From positions 372,001-436,000 of the forward strand of contig NZ_CP154879.1 of the NCBI RefSeq assembly GCF_039614765.1: a DNA stretch of 64,000 nt, given 5' to 3'. The notes beneath the pieces are model-generated. The model made no database searches, was not told the DNA's origin, and worked only from the letters and a program-made list of their open reading frames with translations. The stretch is from Castellaniella sp. MT123 (GTDB lineage Bacteria; Pseudomonadota; Gammaproteobacteria; Burkholderiales; Burkholderiaceae_B). Both the position numbers and the translations under genes were made by a program. Numbering within the stretch: position 1 is the first letter of the stretch; every line of letters starts with the position of its first letter. Positions 10,793 to 19,401 of the stretch are shown here, piece by piece.

Positions 10793-10852
10793 CGGAAGCA
10801 ACCTCCGGAGCAGATGAATGGAAGCGGGGCTGGCTCAGGGAGCTATTGTGGC

Positions 10853-12112
10853 TCAGGCCATGGCTTCTTTGAGGATAGCCAGACCCTCATCCAGCAGGCT
10901 ATCGGGGATTGTCAGGGGAAACAAGAACCGGATGACGTTGCCGTATGCGCCGCAGGTCAGCAGGACCAGCCCGCGCTCCAGCGCGCGGCGCTGGATGCGG
11001 ACAGCCGTGTCGGGATCGGGCCGGCCGTCGGGATGACGGAACTCGGCGGCGACCATGGCGCCAAGACCACGGATTTCGGCGATGCGCGGGTGCGCGAAGC
11101 CCGCCAGCGCCTGGCGCAGACGCTGGCCCAGGGTCGCCGCGCGTGCGGTCAGGTTTTCTTCCGCGATCACGTCCAGCACGGCCAGGGCAGCGGCAATAGC
11201 CAGCGGGTTGCCCGCGTAGGTGCCGCCCAGCGAACCGCGCGGCGCGGCATCCATCAGTTCGGCCCGGCCGCAGACACCGGACAGCGGCATGCCGCCCGCC
11301 AGGCTCTTGGCCATGGTGATCAGGTCGGGCGTTACGCCCGAATGTTCGATGGCGAACATCCGCCCCGTGCGGGCGAAGCCCGTCTGGACTTCGTCGACGA
11401 TCATCACGATGCCGTGGGCGTCGCAGCGTTCGCGCAGCGCCCGCAGGAGTTCCGGCGGAGCGACGTTGAAACCGCCTTCGCCCTGGACCGGCTCGATGAC
11501 GATCGCTGCCACCCGGTTTGGGCTGATGTCGGCCTTGAACAGCAGATCCAACGCCCGCAGCGAATCCTGCGTGGTGACGCCGTCAAGCGGAGTGGGAAAG
11601 GGGATGTGATAGACCTCGGCCGGCAGCGGGCCGAAATCCTGTTTGTATGGAGCGACCTTGCCGGTCAGGGCCATTCCCATGAAGGTACGGCCATGAAACG
11701 CGCCGGAAAAAGCGATGACCCCGGTGCGGCCGGTAGCGGCGCGCGCGATTTTGACAGCGTTTTCCAGGGCTTCGGCGCCGGTCGTGAAGAACGCGGTTTT
11801 CTTGGGGAAGTCGCCGGGCGTCAGGTGATTGATGCGTTCAGCCAGTTCCACGTAGGAACCATAGGGAGCCACCTGGAAGGCGGTGTGGGTGAAGGCGTCG
11901 AGTTGTTCGCGGATGGCCTGGACGATGCGAGGGTGGCGGTGACCGGTATTGGCCACGGCGATGCCGGCGGCGAAATCGATGTAGCGGCGGCCTTCCACGT
12001 CCCAGAGTTCCGCGTTCAGGGCGCGACTGGCATAGAAGTCGCAGGTGATGCCGATGCCGTTGGGGATGGCCGCGTTCTTGCGGGCCTGCCAGTCTTCGTT
12101 GAGTTCGGTCAT
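10853..12112 (-). CDS. gabT: 4-aminobutyrate aminotransferase
   Basis: This 419-residue class III PLP transaminase converts 4-aminobutyrate and 2-oxoglutarate to succinate semialdehyde and glutamate. The PLP-binding lysine is K269 in LITMAKSLAGGMPLSG, with the conserved Asp in MIVDEVQTGFARTG. Length and motifs match E. coli GabT. I set the start at MTELNEDW because GGAGAC precedes it; the longer frame upstream is not protein-like. It lies just upstream of the ABC importer in the same direction, so uptake and catabolism may be co-transcribed. Confidence 0.93.
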   Translation of the reverse strand: MTELNEDWQARKNAAIPNGIGITCDFYASRALNAELWDVEGRRYIDFAAGIAVANTGHRHPRIVQAIREQLDAFTHTAFQVAPYGSYVELAERINHLTPGDFPKKTAFFTTGAEALENAVKIARAATGRTGVIAFSGAFHGRTFMGMALTGKVAPYKQDFGPLPAEVYHIPFPTPLDGVTTQDSLRALDLLFKADISPNRVAAIVIEPVQGEGGFNVAPPELLRALRERCDAHGIVMIVDEVQTGFARTGRMFAIEHSGVTPDLITMAKSLAGGMPLSGVCGRAELMDAAPRGSLGGTYAGNPLAIAAALAVLDVIAEENLTARAATLGQRLRQALAGFAHPRIAEIRGLGAMVAAEFRHPDGRPDPDTAVRIQRRALERGLVLLTCGAYGNVIRFLFPLTIPDSLLDEGLAILKEAMA

Positions 12113-12454
12113 GCTTGTCTCCGCTGATTGGTGCGTGGTTCTATCCTTTCGGCCAATATACTGTGGCCTTGGTTTGTCAAATAGATCCATTTGATTATTA
12201 TTGATAGGACCAATTGACAAAAGATGGCTGATTTCCCTTGGAATCACTGGGAAATCATGGCGACAACCTATGGACCTAGGATTTTCCCTTATACCTTCTG
12301 GTCTGCGGGGGCCAATCGACCCGGTTTCGTGGAATCCATGGGCGCGGAAGCGGTCGCGTCAGCGCGGCGTTCAGTGGTCGTCCGCCGGATTCGATTGCGC
12401 GGATCGCGCTGGTCGGAATATCAGTTGCGGACCACCTTCAGTCCGGGCCGGGTG
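12113..12454. promoter_or_regulatory. gabT upstream region (non-coding)
   Basis: No credible gene is seen here. On the minus strand a TTGACA (12180-12175) and a TATATT (12160-12155) are separated by only 14 bases, shorter than the sigma-70 optimum. That would suit a promoter needing an activator such as the nearby MocR-type protein. CCAAT-containing blocks occur at 12151-12159 and 12207-12216. The stretch 12250-12454 has no recognisable coding content and may be further decayed sequence from the adjacent hyuB remnant. Confidence 0.4.
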
Positions 12455-12967
12455 TTGACCGCGCCGCGCGCCCACGTTTACCGCACCGAGCTGGGCCTTC
12501 AGGTCGCCTTCCTGGTCGCGGCGCGAGCGCATATTGGAGAGCATGAAGTTGATGACGTCTTCCCTGGGCCTGCCTTTTTCCCAGAGCTTCACGGGCGGGA
12601 TGCGCAAACCCTCGGTGAAGATTTCCTTGGCGTCCGGGTTGTAGCCAGCCGGTACCGGGCTGCCGATGTCTGTCACGTGGCCCTTGCAGACCGCTCAAAA
12701 GACAAGCTGGCCCTCGTGGATATCGTCGCCGAAGTATGCGGCCACGGCTTTCATGGCGGGGATCAGGCCGCCCAGATGGATGGGGATGTCCTGGCCCTGC
12801 AGGATCATTTCCGGCCGATGGTTGAAGAGGGCGTTGCTGTAGTCGTGAGCCACGTTGAAGACGCTGGAGCGGGCGGTTTTCTCCAGCGTCATCGTCATTT
12901 CACGCTGCGTGGTTTCGAGCGCACCCCGGACGACGGCCAGGGTGATGGGGTCGAGCTGCTTCGTCAT
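12455..12967 (-). pseudogene. Hydantoinase B / 5-oxoprolinase-type gene remnant
   Basis: Two frames together give an internally deleted, truncated HyuB. The first part, from the ATG at 12967 behind a GGAG site, reads LDPITLAVVRGALETTQREM, then NVAHDYSNALF and DIPIHLGG, and stops at 12695. The second part in another frame resumes with CKGHVTDIGSPVPAGYNPDA and EGLRIPPVKLWEKG and loses similarity near GDLKAQLGAVNVGARRG. The region that normally carries the NDPYxGGTH motif is missing at the junction. An intact HyuB is more than 500 residues, so this is a dead gene. The 12455 boundary is approximate. Confidence 0.85.
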
Positions 12968-13214
12968 GCATGTCTCCAGGAGAATTCTTGGTATGTGAAG
13001 CCGCACGATTCGTTCTTGCCGGGTGCGGCTTGATGTCTCCTAGGTTATCGATTTGGCGCCGGAGAAAATTGGCGCATGGGGAAGGACCTGTTGCCGCTGA
13101 AGGAACAGCCGTGCGAAGACCCGCCCGGGGCTATTCCCCCGCCGATCGGTTTCACCTATACTGTCGATATGGTTCTGTGTTTAAACCATTTTAATTAAAA
13201 TCAATGGGGCCAAT
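12968..13214. promoter_or_regulatory. Divergent region between the hyuB remnant and the MocR-type regulator
   Basis: A stem-loop with 9-base perfect arms AAGCCGCAC/GTGCGGCTT lies at 12998-13031 in the remnant's leader. For the regulator, a -10-like TATACT is at 13157-13162. An inverted repeat ATGGTT-N9-AACCAT is at 13169-13189, just downstream, where an autorepressor could bind. MocR-family proteins often autoregulate; binding here is inference. Confidence 0.4.
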
Positions 13215-14699
13215 TTGGAATCCTTTGTCCTTTCAGAATGGTTGCAGCAGCACTTTGATCCTGCGGGCGATAGTCCCGCCTATCAACGGCTCTATGTACT
13301 GATCAGTAGGGCCATTCTCGAAGGCCGCATGGCGGCTGGCTCGCGGCTGCCCTCCACGCGCGACCTGTCCGGCGACCTGCGCATTGCGCGCAACACCGTG
13401 CTCCAGGTCTATGACCAGTTGACCGAAGAAGGCTATGTACACGCAGGAGTGGGGCGGGGCACCTATGTGCAAGACATCAGCCAGGATCTGATCGAGACCC
13501 CGGCGCGCGACGGGGCGGCCGACGGTCACGCCCCGCTGGGGGCGGATCGACACCTGTCCCGTCGGGGTGGCGAGCTGCTGGCACATTTGGGGTTTTCCAA
13601 CCGCCAGTCGGGCGCCTTCATGCCTGGCATCCCGGACGTGCGCGAGTTCCCGCTGAAGACCTGGGCACGCATCCAGAACCGCCAGTGGCGCGAGGGTCCC
13701 TGGGACCTGATGCGTTATGCCCCCGCAGGCGGCTACGGCCCCCTGCGTCAGGCCCTGTCCGACTATCTCGGCAGCGTGCGATCCGTACGCAGCACGGCCG
13801 CGCAGGTCATCATGACCACTGGCATCCACCAGGCCATCGACGTCACCATCCGGCTGCTGTGCGATCAGGGTGACACGGTCTGGATCGAGGAACCGGCATA
13901 TTGGGGCGTGCGCAATCTGCTGGCATCGGCCGGGCTGAAGCTCGTGCCGCTGCCGGTGGATGACGAGGGTTTGTGCCTGGGCGATGCCGAACATGCCAGT
14001 CCCCCTCGCCTGATCGTGGTTGCGCCTTCGCATCAGTACCCCCTGGGTATGGTGATGAGTCTGGCGCGCCGGCGCATGCTGCTTGATTATGCGCGCCAGA
14101 ACGCCTGCTGGGTTCTGGAAGACGACTACGACAGTGAATTCCGTTATGGCAGCCGACCCCTGCCATCCCTGCAAGGCATGGACGAGGATGGCCGTGTGCT
14201 GTATGCCGGCAGCTTCAGCAAGACCCTGTGCCCAGGCCTGCGCGTCGGTTTTCTCGTAGTGCCCGAGGTGCTCGCCGGCGCCTTTGCCAATGCGGTGGCC
14301 GAACTCTACCGAGAAGGCAACATGATGACGCACTCGGTCCTGGCGGAGTTCATCCGGGACGATCACCTCGGATCACATATCCGCCGGGTCCGTCGCCGGT
14401 ATGCGGAACGGCGCGCCTGCCTGATCGAGGAGGTGCGCCGGCATTTCGGCGATGCGCTGGAGATCGTGGGCGATGACGCGGGCCTGCATCTGATCCTTGC
14501 CCTGCCTGACAGCGTGGATGACGTCCTGGTGGAGCGGGACGCATTGCAGCAGGGCGTAGTGACGCGCCCGCTGAGCAACTATTACATGGACCGGGCGAAT
14601 GCCCGGCCCGGCCTGCTGCTGGGCTATGCCGGGGCGACACCCGACGAGATCCGGCCGGCTTTCGACGCCCTGGCCCGTGTGATCCGCCGCTATGTCTGA
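13215..14699 (+). CDS. MocR/GabR/PdxR-family transcriptional regulator
   Basis: This 494-residue protein has an N-terminal GntR-type winged helix (about 15-90; GSRLPSTRDLSGDLRIARNTV) joined to a class I aminotransferase-like domain. The PLP lysine K336 lies in SFSKTLCPGLRVGF. Such fusions sense an amine or PLP adduct and often control an adjacent transaminase. The frame opens only after a stop at 13182 and has no ATG there, so TTG at 13215 behind a GGGG stretch is the best start. The downstream aminotransferase, the divergent gabT, or both, are likely targets. Confidence 0.9.
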   Translation: MESFVLSEWLQQHFDPAGDSPAYQRLYVLISRAILEGRMAAGSRLPSTRDLSGDLRIARNTVLQVYDQLTEEGYVHAGVGRGTYVQDISQDLIETPARDGAADGHAPLGADRHLSRRGGELLAHLGFSNRQSGAFMPGIPDVREFPLKTWARIQNRQWREGPWDLMRYAPAGGYGPLRQALSDYLGSVRSVRSTAAQVIMTTGIHQAIDVTIRLLCDQGDTVWIEEPAYWGVRNLLASAGLKLVPLPVDDEGLCLGDAEHASPPRLIVVAPSHQYPLGMVMSLARRRMLLDYARQNACWVLEDDYDSEFRYGSRPLPSLQGMDEDGRVLYAGSFSKTLCPGLRVGFLVVPEVLAGAFANAVAELYREGNMMTHSVLAEFIRDDHLGSHIRRVRRRYAERRACLIEEVRRHFGDALEIVGDDAGLHLILALPDSVDDVLVERDALQQGVVTRPLSNYYMDRANARPGLLLGYAGATPDEIRPAFDALARVIRRYV

Positions 14700-14761
14700 G
14701 GCTCCGTCCGACACCACCCCATTGATTCTTTTTACGGCTTGAACCCGAAGGAAATCCTGAT

Positions 14762-16123
14762 ATGACGACGAACGACACCCTGGCCCGCAGCGACGTGGCC
14801 TACCAGCTGCATTCCTACACCAATGCCCAGAGGCACCGCGAAGAGGGGCCTTGCATCATGGATCGCGGCGACGGAATCTACGTGTATGACACGAATGGCA
14901 AGCAGTACATCGAGGGTATGGCGGGACTGTGGAGCGTAGCGGTGGGCTTCAGCGAGCCCCGGCTGGCCCGGGTGGCCTACGAGCAGATGCAGCGCCTGCC
15001 CTTCTATCACACCTTCAGCCACAAATCGAACATCCCTTCGATCGAACTGGCCGAGAAGCTGATCGGTCTGACGGGCGGACGCATGGCCCAGGCCTTTTTC
15101 ACGAATTCGGGGTCCGAGGCCAACGACACCATCGTCAAGATGGTCTGGTATTACAACAATGCTCTGGGCCGGCCGGAAAAGAAGAAAATCATCGCCCGCC
15201 AGCGCGCCTACCATGGCGTCACCGTCGCCTCGGCCAGCTTGACCGGCCTGGCCGGCAACCATCGCGACTTTGATCTGCCGCTGCCGCAGATCCGGCACGT
15301 ACGCTGTCCGCATCTGTACCGTGAGGGGCTGCCGGGGGAAACCGAGACGGCATTTGCCGACCGGCTGGCTGCCGAGCTGGAGGCGCTGATCCTGAAGGAA
15401 GGCCCCGACACCGTGGCGGCGTTCATCGGCGAGCCTGTCATGGGCGCGGGTGGCGTGATCGTCCCGCCTGAAACCTACTGGCCGAAGATGCAGGCGGTGT
15501 GCCGCAAGTACGACGTGCTGGTGATCGCCGACGAGGTCATCACCGGGTTCGGGCGTACGGGGCGGATGTTTGCCTCCGACCTGTTTGGCATCGAGCCCGA
15601 TTTCATGACGCTGTCCAAGCAGCTGACCTCGTCATACATGCCGCTGGCCGCCGTGCTCATGAACGACAAGGTCGCTTCGGTGCTGGCGCGCCACAGCGGC
15701 GAGCTGGGCACGTTCGGTCACGGCTACACCGCCAGCGGGCACCCGGTGGCGGCCGCCGTCGCACTCGAGAACATCCGCATCATCGAGGAACGTGGCCTGG
15801 TGGACAACGCGGCGAAGGTTGGTGCCGTCCTGCAGCGCCGTTTGCGGGATCTGTCCGGCCATCCCCTGGTGGGCGAGGTCCGCGGCGTTGGACTGATCGC
15901 AGCAGTGGAACTGGTGGCCGACAAGGCGTCGAAGGCTCCGTTCGATCCGCTGGGCAAGGCGGGCGCCCTGGTGGTGCGTCAGGCACAGGACAATGGCCTG
16001 ATCCTGCGTGGTATTCAGGACAGCCTGGCGTTTTGCCCGCCGCTCATCATCACCGAGCCTCAGGTCGAGACGCTGGTGGAACGGTTCGCGCAATCGCTGG
16101 AGGCGGCGGCGCGGGTCCTCTGA
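14762..16123 (+). CDS. Class III PLP-dependent aminotransferase
   Basis: This 453-residue transaminase is of the type that uses omega-amino acids, diamines or similar amines with pyruvate as acceptor (SpuC-like branch). The PLP lysine is K286 in MTLSKQLTSSYMPLAA; other motifs are FFTNSGSEANDT, ARQRAYHGVTVAS and VIADEVITGFGRTG. It lies 62 bases after the MocR-type regulator in the same direction. The exact substrate cannot be read; putrescine, beta-alanine or taurine-type amines are possible. A GC-rich hairpin follows the stop. Confidence 0.9.
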   Translation: MTTNDTLARSDVAYQLHSYTNAQRHREEGPCIMDRGDGIYVYDTNGKQYIEGMAGLWSVAVGFSEPRLARVAYEQMQRLPFYHTFSHKSNIPSIELAEKLIGLTGGRMAQAFFTNSGSEANDTIVKMVWYYNNALGRPEKKKIIARQRAYHGVTVASASLTGLAGNHRDFDLPLPQIRHVRCPHLYREGLPGETETAFADRLAAELEALILKEGPDTVAAFIGEPVMGAGGVIVPPETYWPKMQAVCRKYDVLVIADEVITGFGRTGRMFASDLFGIEPDFMTLSKQLTSSYMPLAAVLMNDKVASVLARHSGELGTFGHGYTASGHPVAAAVALENIRIIEERGLVDNAAKVGAVLQRRLRDLSGHPLVGEVRGVGLIAAVELVADKASKAPFDPLGKAGALVVRQAQDNGLILRGIQDSLAFCPPLIITEPQVETLVERFAQSLEAAARVL

Positions 16124-16447
16124 CCCCACGTCCATTCGGGGCCCTCATCCATCCAGAGTGGGGCCCCGTCCGATACGGCTCCGGAAAACGGCACGCATGC
16201 CAGGTGGGCGTGGTGCTGTTTCCGGGGCCGTGCGTATTTGATCCGCTGCCGATAATGGATTGCAGCGCCACACGATGCGCACATGCGGATGTGGGGTGTT
16301 GCTGGCGTTGCCGGTTTTTTTGCTGATGACAATCATCAAGATGATGGGAACGAAAGTGCTGGCTCGCACCGGATCGGTCGGAGTGGTGGCGGACATCCTT
16401 GGTACCATTTTCCGTTGATCGTTACCTGTTGGTTCAATAATCTGGAA
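16124..16447. promoter_or_regulatory. Intergenic region with hairpin and weak FNR-like site
   Basis: Directly after the aminotransferase a stem with arms CGGGGCCC/GGGCCCCG (16137-16168, 16-base loop) could end transcription, though there is no T-run. At 16323-16336 the sequence CTGAT-GACA-ATCAT matches the FNR/ANR consensus at 8 of 10 positions, about 110 bases before the next start. No gene was recognised in the rest. Confidence 0.4.
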
Positions 16448-17137
16448 ATGAATGAAATGAAGATGTCTTTCGGCGTCAGGGGCGTTTTTGTGTGCCTGGC
16501 CCTTTTCATGCCTTTGGTGTCGAATGCGGAATTGAGCGCCAATATCGGTGTCGTGTCTTTGTACAAGGATCGAGGCGTTGATCAGGAGGGCCGGGACGAG
16601 GCGGTCCGCCCCGCCATCCAGGGGGGGCTGGATTATAGTTTTGACAGTGGTTTCTATATCGGCAATTGGAATTCAACCGGCCGGTTCGAACATGCGGATG
16701 TGGAAATGGACCTATACGGGGGATATCGGTTCGAATTTGCCCATGATTGGAAATTTGATGTCGGCTATATTCACTACGTCTATCCCGGGGAAGGGGCGTG
16801 GAATTCCGGAGAAGTCTATGCGGGGGTCGGATACCAGAGATTCTTGTTCAAGACTTATCGTGGCGTGCGAGATAATGTCAATCAAGGCGACATGTACTAT
16901 CGACTGACCTATACGCAACCCATCATGGCTCGGTTGGACGCCCTGGTGGGTGTTGGCTATCAGCATTTCGATAATGCGGACTTACACGGGAAATTCGACT
17001 ACAGCATGGGGTTGAGTTATGCCCTGACCAAGCATGTCTCCGTGTCCGGAACCGTGGCAGGCGCCAACCGCAGGCACGATGTGGAAGATCATTCCAGAGA
17101 CACCCGTTTCATTGTTGGGGTGACCGCCGCCTACTGA
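16448..17137 (+). CDS. Putative outer-membrane protein, TorF/Gcw_chp-like beta-barrel
   Basis: This 229-residue exported protein has a signal peptide (SFGVRGVFVCLALFMPLVSN). The N-terminal motif NIGVVSLYKDRGVDQ is characteristic of the Gcw_chp/TIGR02001 family of putative porins. Alternating aromatic beta-strands such as FKTYRGVRDNVNQGDMYYRL continue to a terminal aromatic residue (VGVTAAY). The start may be 16448 or the ATG at 16457. Base composition is visibly more AT-rich than the neighbours, suggesting separate acquisition. Its function is unknown. Confidence 0.75.
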   Translation: MNEMKMSFGVRGVFVCLALFMPLVSNAELSANIGVVSLYKDRGVDQEGRDEAVRPAIQGGLDYSFDSGFYIGNWNSTGRFEHADVEMDLYGGYRFEFAHDWKFDVGYIHYVYPGEGAWNSGEVYAGVGYQRFLFKTYRGVRDNVNQGDMYYRLTYTQPIMARLDALVGVGYQHFDNADLHGKFDYSMGLSYALTKHVSVSGTVAGANRRHDVEDHSRDTRFIVGVTAAY

Positions 17138-17148
17138 TCCCTTCGATA

Positions 17149-18039
17149 TTATGTCCCGCTGGCGGATCGCGCCTGTCCGATCAGCCAGTCGCGGAACTGG
17201 ATCAAGGCTGGCACAGCGGCCTTGCGTTCCGGCACGATCAGGTGAAAGGCACGCTGTCCTGGGCCACTGTGCGGATTCAGAACGTGCAGCCGGCCCTCGT
17301 CCAGTTCCCGCTGGACCAGAAAGGGCGGAATCAGGGCCACGCCCAGGCCGTCGCTGGCGGCCTGGGACAGCATCGAAAATAATTCCAGCCGCGTGCCGGC
17401 CATGTCGCCGGGCGCGGGCACACCCGTGGAGGCAAACCAGTCGCGCCAGGCCGTGGGCCGGGTACTTTGCTGCAGCAGGGGCAGGGCGGCGATGTCGGCC
17501 GCATCCAGCGGGCCGGCAGCCAGACTGGGGCTGCAGACGGGGACCGGGTTTTCCTGCATCAGAAAATGAGCCTGCGTGCCGGGCCAGCCCGGATCGCCCG
17601 AATAGATGGCCGCATCGAATTCCGTCTCGTCGAACAGGAAGGGCCGGGTGCGGGTGGCCATGTTCACCTGCAGGCCGGGGCAGCGTGTATCCGGATGCGC
17701 CAGCCGGGGCAGCAGCCACCGGGTGGCGAAGGTCGGGACTACCGCCAGATCGACCACGCCGCCGCCTTGGTGCGCCATGATTGCCAGGGTATCGCGTTCG
17801 ATGGCGTCCAGCTGGCGGCGCACCAGCCGGCCATAGCGTTCGCCTGCGTCGGTAAGCCGCACGCCGCGCCGGACGCGGTTGAACAGCGGAACACCGACGA
17901 AGGCTTCCAGGCTGGCGATCTGGCGGCAGACGGCGCCCTGGGTCAGGGACAGTTCCTGAGCGGCATGGGTAAAGCTTTCGTGCCGGGCGGCGGCCTCGAA
18001 GGCCTGCAGGGCCATCGTGCTGGGGAGTCTCTTGCGCAT
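17149..18039 (-). CDS. LysR-family regulator, GcdR/GcvA-like
   Basis: This 296-residue LysR protein has the HTH at about 5-62 (ALQAFEAAARHESFTHAAQE, then LSLTQGAVCRQIASLE) followed by a LysR substrate-binding domain with VVPTFATRWLLPRL. It is divergent from gcdH with a 164-base shared control region. In Pseudomonas a LysR protein in the same position (GcdR) activates gcdH and its CoA transferase in response to glutarate. The same role here is a strong inference from context. Confidence 0.88.
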   Translation of the reverse strand: MRKRLPSTMALQAFEAAARHESFTHAAQELSLTQGAVCRQIASLEAFVGVPLFNRVRRGVRLTDAGERYGRLVRRQLDAIERDTLAIMAHQGGGVVDLAVVPTFATRWLLPRLAHPDTRCPGLQVNMATRTRPFLFDETEFDAAIYSGDPGWPGTQAHFLMQENPVPVCSPSLAAGPLDAADIAALPLLQQSTRPTAWRDWFASTGVPAPGDMAGTRLELFSMLSQAASDGLGVALIPPFLVQRELDEGRLHVLNPHSGPGQRAFHLIVPERKAAVPALIQFRDWLIGQARSASGT

Positions 18040-18203
18040 GTCTGAAGTGAGAAAAAATCACAGATAACACAGTTTATATCGATTGTCCTGCAGGGGATTA
18101 GTTATTAGGATGCTGAATAATCACTCGTGCAATCGGTCGTGTTCAGCCCAACAGATTTCCCCCCATGTCGTTGGCGCATGTCATTTCTCCAGGAGTCCAT
18201 CGA

Positions 18204-19391
18204 ATGTCCTCATCCCGCCCTCAGTTTCAGTGGCTTGATCCCTTGCTGCTGGATCAGCAACTGACCGATACCGAACGCATGGTGCGTGACGCCGCCCGCG
18301 CTTACGCGCAGGACCGCCTGCAGCCCCGTGTCCAGGAAGCCTTCCGCCACGAAAAGACCGATCCGTCCATCTTCCGCGAAATGGGCGAGCTGGGGCTGCT
18401 GGGCGCCACGATTCCGGAACAATACGGCGGCGCCGGTATGAATTACGTCTGCTACGGGCTGATCGCGCGCGAGGTCGAGCGGGTGGATTCCGGCTACCGT
18501 TCGATGATGAGCGTGCAGAGCTCCCTGGTCATGGTGCCCATCAATGCCTTCGGCACCGAGGCGCAAAAAGAAAAATACCTGCCGAAGCTGGCCTCGGGCG
18601 AGTGGATCGGCTGCTTCGGCCTGACCGAACCGGATCACGGCTCGGATCCGGGGTCCATGGTGACACGCGCCAAGAAGGCGCCCGGCGGCTACAGCCTGAC
18701 GGGCGCCAAGACCTGGATCACCAACAGCCCGATTGCCGATGTGTTCGTCGTCTGGGCCAAGGACGAGGCCGGCGACATTCGCGGGTTCATCCTGGAAAAG
18801 GGCTGGAAGGGCCTGTCGGCACCGGCCATTCATGGCAAGGTCGGCCTGCGTGCATCGATTACCGGCGAAATCGTGCTGGACGAGGTCTTTGTGCCGGAAG
18901 AAAACGCCTTCCCCAGCGTGCGCGGCCTGAAGGGGCCCTTCACCTGCCTGAATTCGGCGCGCTTCGGTATCGCCTGGGGCGCGCTGGGCGCCGCCGAGGC
19001 CTGCTACGAGACTGCGCGCCAGTATGTGCTGGATCGCCAGCAGTTTGGCCGGCCCCTGGCGGCCAATCAGCTGATCCAGAAGAAGCTGGCCGACATGCTG
19101 ACGGAAATCACGCTGGGTCTGCAGGCGGTGCTGCGCGTCGGGCACTTGAAGGATCAGGGCCTTGCCCCGGTGGAAATCACTTCCATCATCAAGCGCAATT
19201 CCTGCGGCAAGGCGCTGGACATCGCCCGCACGGCGCGCGACATGCTGGGCGGCAACGGCATTTCAGACGAGTTCTGCATCGCCCGCCATCTGGTGAATCT
19301 GGAAGTGGTGAATACCTACGAAGGCACGCATGACGTGCATGCCCTGATCCTGGGTCGCGCCATCACCGGCATTGCGGCATTTGCTAACTAA
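18204..19391 (+). CDS. gcdH: Glutaryl-CoA dehydrogenase
   Basis: This 395-residue FAD-dependent enzyme oxidises and decarboxylates glutaryl-CoA to crotonyl-CoA in lysine, tryptophan and glutarate breakdown. The family signature [17 protein letters not shown] binds FAD and substrate, and the catalytic base is E373 in NTYEGTHD. Other landmarks are [17 protein letters not shown] and [11 protein letters not shown] chose the ATG at 18204 because AGGAGT lies 7 bases upstream. The CoA transferase gene follows after 10 bases, forming a two-gene operon. Confidence 0.95.
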   Translation: MSSSRPQFQWLDPLLLDQQLTDTERMVRDAARAYAQDRLQPRVQEAFRHEKTDPSIFREMGELGLLGATIPEQYGGAGMNYVCYGLIAREVERVDSGYRSMMSVQSSLVMVPINAFGTEAQKEKYLPKLASGEWIGCFGLTEPDHGSDPGSMVTRAKKAPGGYSLTGAKTWITNSPIADVFVVWAKDEAGDIRGFILEKGWKGLSAPAIHGKVGLRASITGEIVLDEVFVPEENAFPSVRGLKGPFTCLNSARFGIAWGALGAAEACYETARQYVLDRQQFGRPLAANQLIQKKLADMLTEITLGLQAVLRVGHLKDQGLAPVEITSIIKRNSCGKALDIARTARDMLGGNGISDEFCIARHLVNLEVVNTYEGTHDVHALILGRAITGIAAFAN

Positions 19392-19401
19392 GGAGCGGGG
19401 G

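Noticed and set aside
12224-13033. A 269-codon plus-strand frame over the hyuB remnant
   Set aside because: No domain is recognisable, whereas the minus strand shows HyuB-specific sequence in two frames behind a proper ribosome-binding site.
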